Assembly: GCF_022682495.2 (NCBI RefSeq)
Contig: NC_071392.1
Span: forward strand, 56,073,459 to 56,137,458
DNA: 64,000 bases
Direction: 5' to 3'
Source: Desmodus rotundus
Taxonomy: Eukaryota; Chordata; Mammalia; Chiroptera; Phyllostomidae
Position 1 is the stretch's first letter. Each line of letters opens with the position of its first letter. Below the pieces are notes generated by a model. That model ran no database searches. It was given only the letters and a program-made list of their open reading frames with translations, and was not told the DNA's origin. Positions 45,890 through 57,365 of the stretch are shown here, one piece after another. Made by a program: the position numbers and the translations under genes.

Positions 45890-46065
45890 TTGCAGGTATC
45901 GGCAATTTTTAATAAAGTTAAACATCCTCTTAATTTATGACCCTGCAATCTTACAGATGTTTACCCAAAAGAAATAAAAATATATGTCCATACAAACTCT
46001 TGTTTGTAAATGTTTATAGCAGTTTTATACATAATTGACTGAACCTGAAAACAACTTTAGTTTTT
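45890..46065 (+). mobile_element. Ancient L1M-type element, piece 5
   Basis: Blocks ggcaatttttaataaagtta, ttatgaccctgcaatctta, acccaaaagaaataaaaata and catacaaactcttgtttg continue the ORF2 C-terminus of the old plus-strand L1 interrupted at 36637. This shows L1-D and the tail before it sit inside that element. Confidence 0.8.
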
Positions 46066-46379
46066 GAAATTAAAAAAAAATACTTCTGATTTGTATTGTT
46101 GTTCAAGTTAATGTTCTACCTTTTCCCCCCAACCCTCCCCACCAATCCAGCCTTCCCAAATTCCCTCCCCTGTTTCCACCCTGCCTTGTTATTGTCCACG
46201 TGGTCTTTATAGTTGTTCCTGCAAACCCTTAACCCTTTTCCTCCATTATACCTTCCCCTCTTGCCTCTGGTTGCTGTCAGCTTGTTCCCAATTTCAATGT
46301 CTTTGGTTATATTTTGCTTGCTTGTTTTTTTTTTTTTTATTAGATTCCAGTTAAAGGTGACATCATATGGTATTTGTCT

Positions 46380-49300
46380 TTCACCGCCTAGCTTATTTCA
46401 CTCAGCACAATGTTCTCCAGTTCCATCCATCCTGTCTCAAAAGGTAGGAGCTCCTTCTTTCTTTCTGCTGTATAGAATTCCATTGTGTAAATGTACCATA
46501 GTGTTTTCATCAATTCATTTACTGATGGGCACCTAGGTTCCTTCCAGCACTTGGCTATTGTAAATTGTGCTGCTATGAACATTGGAGTGCATAGGATCTT
46601 TCGGAATGGTGCTTGAGGGTTCTTAGGTTATAATCCTAGCAGTGGAATTGCTGCATCAAAAGGCATTTCCTTTTTTAGTTTTCTCAGGAAATTCCATACT
46701 GTTTCCATAGTGGTTTCACCAGTCTGCAATCCCACCAACATTGCACCATGGTTCCCTTTTCTCTACAACCTCTCCAACACTTGATTTTTGCTTTGTTTAT
46801 GATGACCATTCTCAACAGTGTGAAGTGGTATCTCACTGTGGTTTTAATTTGCATCTCTCTGATGGCTAGCGATACTGAGCATCGTATCATTTGTATCTGG
46901 ACCCTCTGTATGTCCTTCTTGGAGAAGTATCAGTTCAAGTCCTTTGCCCATTTTTAAATTTTGGGTTGCTTGCCTTCTTGGAGTAGAGTCGTGTGAGTTC
47001 TTTATATATTTTGGAGATCAAACCCTTGTCTGAGTTATCATTGGTAAGTATGTTTTCTATGTGGTCGGTTCTGTTTTCATATTAATATTCTTTTCTTTAG
47101 CCATGAAGCAGCTTTTTATTTTGATGAGTTCCCATTAGTTTATTCTTTTTTTGATCTTTTAGTAGTTAATTTTATTAATTTTTTATTTTATTGTTATTCA
47201 AGTACAGTTCTCTGCCTTCCCCCCCAGCCTAACCAGCAGCCCTCCCCACCTCCCTCCCATTTCCACCACCCCACCCCACTCCCCATTATTGTCCATGTGT
47301 CCTTTATAATTGTTCCTACAAACCATTAGTTTATTCTTTCCTTTATGTTCCTTGCTCTAGGGGCCATGTAAGTGAAAATATTGCTGTGTGGAATATCTGA
47401 GATTTTCCTGCCTATGATCTCCTTTAGGACATTTATGGTGTCAGACTTATATTTAAGTCTTTTATCCACCTTAATTTTATTTCTGTGTATGGTATAATTT
47501 GATGGTCAAATTTCATTTTTTTGCATGTAGCTGTCCAGCTTGCCCAACACCATTTGTTGAAGAGGATATTTTTGTTCCATTTTATGGTTCTGACCCTTTG
47601 TGAAATATTAATTGACCATAGAGATTTGGATTTATTTCTGGGCTCTTTATTCTGTTCCATTGGTCCATGTGGTTGTTCTTATGCCTTTACCAGGCTGCTT
47701 TGATTACAGTGGCCTTGTAATACAGTTTGATATCAGGTATTGTGTACTTTTCTACTTTGTTCTTCTTTCTCAAAACTGCTGCAACTACTCTGGGTCATTT
47801 ATTGTTCCATATAAATTTTTGAAGTGTTTGTTTTATATCTGTGAAATATGTCATTGGTATTGAAATAAGTATTGCATAGAATCTATAAATTGGTTTGGGT
47901 AATATGGACATTTTGATAATGTTAATTCTTCATATCCATGAACATGGTATATGTTTCCATTTGTTTGTGTCTTCCTTAATTTCTTTCTTCAATGTTGTGT
48001 AGTTTTCTGAGTACAGGCTTTTCACCTCCTTGGTTAGGTTTACTCCTCAGTATTTTATTTTTCTTGTTGCTATATCAAATGGGATTTTTTTCCCTGATTT
48101 CTGTGTCTGATGTTTCATTGTTGGTATACAAAAATGCTTTGGATTTCTTTGTGTCCTTCTGTTTTTCCAAATTAATTTATTAGGTCAAGTAGTTTTTTGG
48201 TGGAGTCTGTAGGATTTTCTATACACCATATCATGTCATCTGCAGACAATGACAGTTTTACTTCCTCTTTTCTAATATCGATGACTTTTATTTCCTTTTA
48301 TTGTCTGATCATTGTGGCTAGGACTTCCAATACTATGTTGAATAGGAGTGGTGAGAGAAGGCATCCTTGTCTTGTTCCTCATCTTAGTGGGAGAGCTCTA
48401 AGTTTTTGTCCATTGAGTGTGATGTTGGCTGTAGGTCTCTCATATATGGCCTTTATTATGTTGAGGAATGCTCCCTCTATTCCCACTTTGCTGGGTGTTT
48501 TTTATCAGAAATGGATGCTGTAGCTTATCAAATGCTTTTTCTGCATCTATTGATATGATCAAGTGATTTTTGTCTTTGCTTGTATTTATGTTGTGTATTA
48601 CATTTATTGATTTGCAAATATTCTACCATCCTTGCATCCCAGAGATGATTCCCACTTGGTCATGGTGAATGATCTTTTCAAAGTACTGGTGGATGTGGTT
48701 TGAGGATTTTCGTGTCTATATGTTCATCATTGATATTGGCTTGAAATTTTGTTTAATTGTTGTGTTTTTATCTGGTTTTGGGATTAGAATGATGCTGACT
48801 TCATAAAAAGAGTTAGGGTATCTTCTGTCTTCTTAGATTTTTTCAAATATTCTGTGAGGAATAGGGGTTAGCTCCTCCCTAAATCCTTTGTAGAATTCTC
48901 CTGTGAAACCATCTGGTCCAGGGCTTTTGTGTGATGGGAGTTTTTTGATTACTGTTTCACTTTCGTCAGCTGTTATTGGTCGGTTCAGGTTTTCTGCTTC
49001 TTCATTCAGGTTTGGAAGATTGTATTTTTCTAAAAATTTGTCCATTTCACCTAGGTTTTCGAATTTCTTGGCACATAGTTCTTCATAGTAATTTCTTACA
49101 ATACTTTGCATTTCTGTGGTATCAGTTGTAATCTCTCCTCTTTCATTTCTGATTGTGTTTATTTGGGTCCTATCTCTTTTTTCTTGATGGGCCTGCTTAA
49201 AGGATTGTCATTTTTTTTTAATGTTTTTGAAGAACCAGCTTCTGGATTTACTGACCCTTAGAATTGTGCTTTTAGTCTCCAGGTCATTTAATTCTGCTGT

Positions 49301-50308
49301 AATCTTGGTTATTCCTTTCCTTCTACTTTCTCTGGGCTGTCTTTGTTGTTGTTCCTCCAGTTCTTGTAGGCATAGGGAAAGGTTGTTTATTTGAAATGTT
49401 TCTATCTCTTGTAGGTGGACCTGTATTGCTATGAACTTGCATCTCAGGACTGCCTTTGCTGTGTCCCATACATTTTGGGTTGTTGTGATTTCACTTTCAT
49501 TTGTTTCCAGAAACGTTTTGACTTCTTCCTTGATGTAATTCTCAACTCATTCATTGTTTAATAGCATGCTATTCAATAACCATGGGTTTGAGTGTTATGG
49601 GTTTTTTTACTTGAGGTTAGTTTCTAGTTTAAGTCCCTTGTGGTCAGAGAAAATGGTTGATATGATTTCAATTTTCTTGAATTTGTTGAGTCTTGCTTTG
49701 TGTCCTATCACGTGGTCTATCTTTGAAAATGTTCCATGTGCATTTGAAAAGAATGAGTAGTTTGCTTCTTTGGGATGAAAGGCTGTATATATATCAGTTA
49801 AGTCCATTTCATCGAGGGCATTGTTCAATGCCACAATATTTTTGTTGGTATTTTATTTGGAAGATCTATCCATTTTTCACAGATGGGTGTTGAAATTCCC
49901 TGCTATAATTGTTTTGCTGACAATATCTTTCTTGAAGTCCTCCAAGATTTTCTTTATGTATTTGGGTGCTCCTATGTTGGGTGCATATATATTTACAAGG
50001 TTTATGTTTTCTTGATGGATCTTTCCCTTGGGTATAATGAAGTGACCTTCTGGGTCTTTTTTTATGTCCCTGTTTAAAGTCTATTTTGTCTGATATGAGT
50101 ATTGTTACCCCAGCTTTTCTTTACTGTACATTTTCTTGGAAAATTTGTTCCAGCACTTCACTTTCAGTCTGTGTAGGTCTTTTTTTCTAAGGTTGGCCTG
50201 TTTTAGGATGGTCATGCTTTGTTATCCATTCACTACTCTGTATCTTCTAATTGGAGCATTTAATCCATTTATGTTTAAGGTTATTATTGATAGTCACTTA
50301 TTCATTGT
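46380..50308 (-). pseudogene. L1-E ORF2, heavily disrupted
   Basis: As in L1-D, the initial ATG is lost and the next frame reads MNK then a stop. Recognisable blocks are the endonuclease C-terminus with the conserved SDH triad (IFSDHKGLKLE, 49607-49834) and the region before RT ([29 protein letters not shown]; 48833-49111). Fragments of the thumb and C-terminal region lie at 46388-47660. Stops and shifts occur throughout. Confidence 0.9.
47149..47322 (-). mobile_element. Short L1 tail nested in L1-E ORF2
   Basis: 174 bases of L1 3' UTR and A-tail on the minus strand, flanked by the perfect 17-base duplication CCATTAGTTTATTCTTT (47132-47148 and 47323-47339). The insertion is younger than L1-E. 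Confidence 0.95.
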
Positions 50309-50325
50309 CTTTTTTCTTACCTGTG

Positions 50326-50326
<1 letters not shown>

Positions 50327-50366
<40 letters not shown>
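50327..50366. repeat. (CT)n microsatellite in L1-E
   Basis: About 18 CT units between the ORF2 start and the ORF1 end, expanded from the short ctctct seen at the same place in L1-D. Confidence 0.95.
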
Positions 50367-50368
<2 letters not shown>

Positions 50369-50378
50369 CCTCCTTTTC

Positions 50379-51270
50379 TTAAACCAATCTCTTCAGAAAA
50401 TCTTGCAGAGCTAGTTTGGTGGAGGTATATTCTTTTAGACTTCTTTTGTCTGGGAAGCTTTTTATCTGGCCTTGCATTTCAATTGAGAGCCTTGCTGCAT
50501 AAAGTAGTCTGGGTTGCAGGCCTCTGGTTCTCATTACTTGGAATATTTCTTGCCATTTGCTTCTGGCTTGGAATGTTTCCATTGACAAGTCAGTTGCTAG
50601 TCTTATTGGGGCTCCCTTGTATGTTACTTGATATTTCCCCTTGCTGCCATTTTAATGATGATGTGTCTTGAAGTGGGCCTCTTTGAGTTCCTCTTGAATT
50701 AGACTCTCTGTGTTTCCTGGATTTGTGTGACTTTTTCTCTCATCAAATTCAGGTCGTTTTCCATCATTACTCTTTCAAACAGGGTTTGTATCCCTTGCTC
50801 CTCTTCTTCTCCCTGTGATGTCCCTATTATATGGATATTATTATGCTTCATGTTGTCATGAATTTCCCTTAACCCTTCTTCATTCTTTCTGAGCCCCTTT
50901 TTCTTTTCTTGCTCTTTCTGTGTGTCTTTTTCTACCTAGTCCTCCAGCCCACTGATCTGATCCTCTGTTTCATTGAGCTTACTTTTGATTCCTTCTACTG
51001 TGTTCTTCAGTTCAGAAATTGTATTCTTCATTTCCTCTTGGCCCTTGTTGATAGTTTCTAATTCCTTTTTCATGTTGACATTATTTATCATGAGTTCATT
51101 GTAGTTTCCCTTTAATTTCTGGCAATTCTCTGTGAGCCCATTGAGCTTCCTTATAACCATTGCTTTGAACTCAATATCTGAGAGTTGACTTTCCTCTATT
51201 CCATTTAGCATTCTTTGTGAGGCTTTCTCCTTTCCTTTCATTTGGGTATTTTTTTTCTTTGTCTTCCCAT
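50379..51270 (-). pseudogene. L1-E ORF1, disrupted
   Basis: It starts at the ATG at 51268-51270. The best part is the N-terminal half (MLNGIEESQLSDIEFKAMVI, then the coiled coil KKELETINKGQEEMKNTI; 50936-51241). The C-terminal domain (MSMETFQARSKWQEIF, QPRLLYAARL, FPDK) is at 50379-50588. A stop after the coiled coil and deletions in the RRM inactivate it. Confidence 0.9.
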
Positions 51271-53126
51271 TGTTTGTGAGACTCTTCTTGTTAGCCTGTG
51301 CTTCTTAAATTGATCTGCTCTGACTCCCTGGGTTTTTGGTGTATCTTCTATGGTAGAAGATCTGTAAGATCAGTGGTGCAGTCTCCTTGATCTCCTGAGC
51401 TTGCTGCTCTGGGGCTATCCTTTATGTTGGTTCTCTGTGTTTGGGTTTTGATTGTTGTTGGGTTTTTCTTTGGTGGGTCCTTCCCTCCAGCTGGTTAACT
51501 GAGTGTCACTCAGTCCACCACATCTTGTATTCTTTTGTGCAGGTGTGGAAAGGTTGTGTTGAAGCTGATTCTTCTGTGTGTAGAAGGTTTTGAGGCTTCT
51601 CTCTCACTCTTGTTCATTTGTTTGTTCTGGGTATTTCACCACTATTTTGTTGTATTTCCAGATTAGTCCTGGATGGAGGTTAGTGTGGCTTCTGCTGCCT
51701 CTTTCACCTTCTTACGTTGTTATCTCTAGGTGGTTCTTTTGTTGATGCATTTCCTCTTCTGTCAGGTGTACTGGTGTTTGCTGCTCCCTGCTTGCAAGTT
51801 CTCCTGAGTAGCAAAGTGAAATTTGTCTCACTGTCTCACTTGTTGGTATTACCCCTCTTTGGGTCTAACTCTGGTCTTTGCACAACTCCAGGTTTTATTG
51901 TCTCACTTGTTCAAGAAGAGAAAAGAAAGGGAATGAAGGAAGGAAGGAAGGAGCAATAAAAAAGGAAAGGAAAGGAGGAAGTAGTGAAAAAAGAGAAAAG
52001 GAAAGAAAGGATGAAGGAATTTTTAAAAATTGAAAAAAAGCAAGTAGGAAGGTGTAAACAAGAGAGGGAAGGAAGGTAGGAAGAAGGAGTAAGAGACAGA
52101 AGGGAAGAAAGGAAGACGGAATTAAAAAAACAACAACAACAACAACCACCTTCTGTTGGCTTTAAAGCTGGCAAACCAGTTTTCCTGGTCTTCTTGCCTG
52201 CAGCAGGCTGTGGAGGGATTGGTTTCGCTTTTCTCCCTTCCTGAGCTGCATGCACTCTTGTCCATGCCTGTTGTCCAGCCTCCAGCCCAGAGCCTCAGTT
52301 TGCTGTCAGGCCCCCATTGCCCTTCTACACGCAGTCTAGACCTTCAGTCCACCAGTTGCGCTGTCCTTGAGGTACACCAGTTAGAGGCAACTCACAAAGC
52401 ACCTTCTTGCTCTTTGCTGTCATAGGTGCTATGGTCTCTCATTGCCCCTTCAGGGTAGTTCAACCCCGCTCCCCCCCACTGAGTTAAGTCTTTCCAGGGG
52501 CTGCAGACTCCCCTAGCCCTGGAGCTTCCCTTTGGTGTGGGTCTCTGCCTTCCTCCTAGAGGGCCAGTTTGCCCTGCAGGGCCCTGGACAGAACCGGGTT
52601 GGAGGTACTTCTGGGTGGCTTGGTCAGGTACGCTCTGTCCCCAGTGCTTCTGGCGTGAGTGTGGACTGACAGCTATCAGGCCTAGGATCGGTTACACACT
52701 GTCCGGTGGGCTAGGGGTGTAGGGGTCAGGAGGAGAGAATTCCCCAAACAGCCACCAAGTGCACTTCTTTTCTCTTTTTCTTTTTGAAAAATTCCTCCTA
52801 TTCAAGTCCCCTGGTCCAAAAAAGCACCTGGTCTCTCACACAGCCCAGCCGGGCTCTCTCCCAAGAATCTTGCAGCAGACCCAGTGGGTGCCGGGGCTGG
52901 GGCGCAGCTGCCGTGGTCCCCGAGCTGGTTCCAGGGACCTTATTGTCTTTTTTTCACTCTCCTTACTGTCTGAGTTTTCAATGTCCTCCACAGTTGTTGG
53001 TCTCCAATCTTCATATATGGTGGGATACCATTGGCTGTTCACTCTGTTCCTCAGAAGATCAGCTAGGTGTTTCACCCTTGCCCAGGGTTAAGTGGACTCT
53101 GCTCCTACCTATCTTGCTGCCATCTT
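51271..53126 (-). promoter_or_regulatory. L1-E 5' UTR
   Basis: Same plan as L1-D: a plus-strand purine tract at 51910-52130, a GC-rich block (52200-52950) with only one or two of the tandem-type units, and the conserved terminal segment. A sense-strand CCAAT box is present (plus-strand ATTGG at 53030-53034) and the element starts AAGATGGCAGC. Confidence 0.78.
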
Positions 53127-53289
53127 CTCTCCTGGATCGTGTTTTCTTATCTTTTCAGCTACCATATGTCTTTTGATTGGAGCATTTAATTCATTTTCAT
53201 TGAAGTTTATTATTAATAGGTACTTATCCATTGCCACTTTTACCTTTGTAAATGTGTCCTTCTCTCTCTCTCTCTCTTACTTCATCTTC

Positions 53290-54261
53290 TTAAAGCAGAC
53301 CATTTAGCATCTTTTGCTATGCTGACTTGGTGGAGATGTGTTCTTTTAGCCGTTTTTTGTTTTTTTGCTTTTTTTTTTGTCTGGGAAGCTCCTTATTTCA
53401 CCTTCCATGTTAATAAGAGTTTTCCTGGGTAGAGTAATCTTGATTGCAGGCCTTTGATTTTCATTACTTGGAATATTTCTTGCCATTTCCTTCTGGGTTG
53501 TAGTGTTTCTGTTGAGTAATCAGCCAATAGCCTTGTATGTTACTAGCTGTTTCTCCCTTGCTGCATTTAATATTCTCTGTTTGTCTTTAAATTTTTCTAT
53601 TTTTATTATGATGTGTCTTGGAGTGGACCACTTTGTATTCATCTTGATGGATGAATACACCCATCACGATGTATTCATCCATCAAGATGATATGTCTCCT
53701 GGACTCTGTGTCTCCTGGACTTGCATGACTTTTTATCTCATCAAGGGAAGTTTTAGGGAAGTTCTGTCATTACTTTTTCAAACAGGTTTTCCATCCCTTG
53801 CTCCTGTTCTCCTTTTGGTATTCCTATGTAATGGATATTATTACATTTCATGCTGTTCTGCAGCTCCCTTAAATCCTCTTTATTTTTTGAGGTTTTTTTT
53901 TTAATTTTGTTTGTCTGTCTGGGAAGTTTTTTCTACCTTGTCCTCCAGCTCCCTGACTCAATCTTCTGCTTCTTCTAGACTGCTCTTAATTTCTTCTACT
54001 GTGTTCTTCAATTCAGAAGTTGTATTTTTCATTCCTCCTGGCTCTTACTGATAGTTTCTATGTCCTTTTTCATGCTGATGTAGTTTGCAGTAAGTTCCTT
54101 GTATCCTCCCTGTAGTTCTTTGTAGTTCTCATTGAGATTCCTTATAACCATGATTTTAAGAACTCAATGCCTGATAGTTTACTTGCCTCTGTTTCTTTTA
54201 GCCCTCTTCCTGGAGATTCTTCCTTTCTTTTATATTGGGGGTTGTTTTTTTGTCTCCCCAT
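53290..54261 (-). pseudogene. L1-F ORF1 remnant
   Basis: The true start is MGRQKNNPQYKRKEES (54261); the open frame extends upstream to 54471 only because the 5' UTR lacks a stop. It ends at 54142 after LSGIEFLKSWL. Downstream coiled-coil, RRM and C-terminal blocks are recognisable as DNA but broken. An inverted duplication (53639-53690) has been added inside it. Confidence 0.8.
53639..53690. repeat. Perfect 21-bp inverted repeat in the L1-F ORF1 remnant
   Basis: Bases 53639-53659 are exactly complementary to 53670-53690, with a 10-base loop (cccatcacga). Related L1 copies have only the left arm's sequence (a ttcctcttgat-like string), so the right arm is an inverted local copy. Confidence 0.95.
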
Positions 54262-56521
54262 TTTAGGTACCCTTCTTGTTTGTTTCTCCTTCTTAGATGC
54301 ATCTGTTTTTTTATTCCCTGTCTTTGTGGTGTGACCTTCTAGTGTAGGAGACTTGTGAGATCCAATGTTGCAGTCTCCTTGATCTCCTGAACATAATGCT
54401 TTTTGGACGTCATTTATGTTGTATATGTGGGTTCTCTGGTTATAATTGTGTTTTGATTGTCGTTGGTTCATTCTTTGGTGAGTCCTTCCCTCTGGTTAGA
54501 TGACTGAGTCACTCCACCCACCATGTCTCATATGCTCTTGTGCATGTTTCCCCAGAACAAAACCACACATCCTAGGAAACAATCCCACCTGTGCAAAAGT
54601 AACGTCCTCCAACAATCACACTATCAATAGCAAATGAGCTAGTATTAATAAGGGTGTAAAGAGATTAAGACTATTTCTAGAAAGTAAAAAGGAATATGAG
54701 ATGACTAACTGAAAGAAAAATTATTTTGAAAGGGTAGAGGTAGGAATAATAGTAAGGATAGAAAATCAGGGGAAGGCAAAGAGAGTAAGTAAAATTTACA
54801 TAGTAAATAAAAAAATGTAATAAAGAAGGCAGAATGGAGCAAGAGAAGGGAAGCATATAGTAGTAGGTTTAGACAGAAATTTTAAAGAAATTTATAGTGA
54901 GAGACAGAAAAAAAAATTAAGTAAATTAATGAAAGTATAGCAACTAAATTGGACAATAAAGTTCCACCACAGCACTATCAACAACAAATGATCTGAGATT
55001 AATTTAGGTGGGACAGGACTAAGAGGGAAAAAGAAAGAAAGAAAAGCTTAAGAGATATCTAGAGGGAAAGGAAGTGATTTTGAGATGATGAGGGAGAAGA
55101 AATACTGAGAGTGAGGAATGAAAACTTCACTATTTGTCTCTCAGGCTAAGACAGACAAAACTTTAAATTTGAGACAAAAAAGAAAGGGCAGGAGTATGCA
55201 AGAGTGGAGTAAGAGAGGGGAAAGGTAAATTTTGAGATTTGAAATATGAAAAGAGTGAAGATCTAGATATCAAATTGATGGAATGCAACAACAACCACCC
55301 TATCCAAAACCAATGAACTAAAATTGATGAAGACAGAGAAAGAGCAAGGGTATTTTAAGAGTGGAAAAAGAATGTGAGATGACCAATGACAAGAAAAATG
55401 GTTTTGAGAGGAGGAGAAATAGTAAGAGTGTGGAATGGAAACAAACTGTAGCAAGAGAGAAAGAAAATTTAAAATGAAAGTAAAAGGAGGAAAGCAGAAG
55501 GTAAATGAGGTAAGAGAAGGAAGGAGTAAAATATGAGATTTGAAATAAACTATAACCTAAAATCTAGTGAATTAATATGCACAAAGTTGACAGACAAGAA
55601 ATGAATGTTGAAAAACTATGCAGGAGTGAAATATCACAAATCATGAAGACTGTCATGGAATTTGTCTCAGTAGTATCTAGTATTTACCACTGTTTTTTGC
55701 TTTTGGATCTGCCCCTGGTAATGTCAGATGCTGTCCCAGTCTGACCTTAGGCAGCCTGTTTGAGACTACCAGGCATCCACAGTCTGTAGCTGACTCTTTC
55801 AGTTGTTAATCTATTCACTCTGTAATCATCAGTTAGGCATAAGGACCACAGAGTGGGGCAGAGTAATTCCTGTGGGCAGGGCTATCGCTCTTCCTCATGT
55901 TGATGCCACTTGGAGGGGAGTGGTCTCCCTGACCCAGATGGCTCCTGCAATATGGGGGATGACTCAGCACCGGTATCCTGGTGCTGCTCTCTCAGTTCTA
56001 TGCTCAAAGTTATCATCCTCACTCTCCTCAAGTGTGTCTAATCCAGTCTGCCTCTCCATTGCCAGAGCCCAGGGTAAGTGGCTGCAAATGAAATTTTGTA
56101 AATTGGCCCTTTTATAGGATTTCTGTTATTCCAGCTGCCTGTCCCTGGCAGAGATAAACCTGTTGCTTTTCACAGCTGGATGTTATCTGGGTTTCTTTTG
56201 GGATCTGGTGCTATAGGCTGGGATGCCAACCTTCGTGTGTAGATCCCACACTTCTCAGGGGAAAACCCCTGCCACTGAAATATTCCTCCAACACTTCAGT
56301 TGCCCTCATGGGAGCCCAGGCAACCCCCTTACATCTCCTCTGCACTCCCTACCAGTCATGTTGTGGTGAGGCTGTTTCTTTTGACTGTGCATAGGTATAA
56401 GGCTTCTCCCCTACTATTGTTCAGTTGTTTATTCTGGATGATTTCTTTACAATTTAGTTGTAATTCCAGAATTGTCCTGGGAGGAGGTTAGTATAGCTTC
56501 CACTTACTCCTCCATCATCTT
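54262..56521 (-). promoter_or_regulatory. L1-F 5' UTR
   Basis: From 54560 to 55560 the plus strand is about 1 kb of purine-rich sequence (sense polypyrimidine), the counterpart of 19380-20400 in L1-B. The outer part (55660-56521) is mixed and matches the L1-B outer 5' UTR, for example the ctgggtttc, accaggcatccacagtctgt and ggtaatgtcagatg strings. Confidence 0.7.
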
Positions 56522-56595
56522 GGATATGCCCAGTACATTTCTTCTAATGTATTTTTGTCACATTTTATTTCAATTCTGTTTTAAGTATACAGACA

Positions 56596-57365
56596 TAAGA
56601 TTATATGTCTCAATAGATATATGAAAAGATCTCAACATAACTAATCATCAGAGAAATGCAAACTAAAACCACAATGAGATGTCATCTCACACCTGTCAGA
56701 ATGGCTGTCAATAAACCTAGAAACAACAAGTACTGGCAAGGATGTGGAGAAAAGGGAACACTTTTGCACTGTTGTGGGAATACATATTGGGGCAACCACT
56801 ATGGAAAGTAGTATGGAGAAACCTCAAAAAATTAAAAATAAAATTGCTTATTACCCAATGATTCCACTTCTGGAAATTTCTTTGTAGAAACCCAAAACAC
56901 TAATTTGGGGAAAGAACATAAGTATCCCTATGTCCATTGCAGCATTTTTTACAACTGTCAAGATATGGAAGCATCCCAAGTATCCATTAGTAGATGAATG
57001 GATAAAATAACTATGGGACATTTACACAATGTAATGCTACTTAGCCACAAAAAAGATTTTACCCTTTGCAACAGCATGGATGGACCTGGAGAGCATTATG
57101 CTAAGATAAATAAGCCATTCAGAGAAAGACAAATACCGTATGATTTCACTCATATGTAGAATCTAACAAACAAACTGAACTAAAAAGCAAAATAGAGACA
57201 GACTCAGATAGGGAGCAGGCTGACAGCTCTGCTGGGGGTGGGGATGTGTTAGAAGGTGAAGGATCTAGCGAAACAAAAAAGTACTCATTGACAACAGTGT
57301 GATGATTTCAGGGAGGAGGGGTGAATAAGGGGGGTAAATGGTAATGAAAAAAATTAAAAAAACAC
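56596..57365 (+). mobile_element. Old 5'-truncated L1 tail
   Basis: ORF2 C-terminal blocks (MKRSQHN-, PVRMAVNK-, [18 protein letters not shown] at DNA level) are followed by a 3' UTR with gctgggggtggggatg and an A-rich tail. Stops are throughout. Confidence 0.88.

Larger units (their letters stand above)
46068..53126 (-). mobile_element. L1-E: nearly full-length LINE-1
   Basis: On the minus strand it has a 5' end at 53126 (AAGATGGCAGCAAG), a 1.86-kb 5' UTR, ORF1, ORF2 and a 3' UTR ending in an A-tail (T-run at about 46063-46080). It is more diverged than L1-C and L1-D, with a small L1 tail nested inside (47149-47322). No target duplication was found: the left flank is ancient L1 and the right flank abuts L1-F directly. 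Confidence 0.93.
53127..56521 (-). mobile_element. L1-F: old LINE-1, 5' half only
   Basis: On the minus strand it has a 5' end at about 56521 (AAGATGATGGAGGAG), a 2.2-kb 5' UTR, ORF1 and the first 100 or so bases of ORF2, then stops abruptly at the 5' end of L1-E. The rest of ORF2 and the 3' UTR are not found to the left of L1-E. Its 5' UTR is like L1-B, not like L1-A, D or E. Confidence 0.85.
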
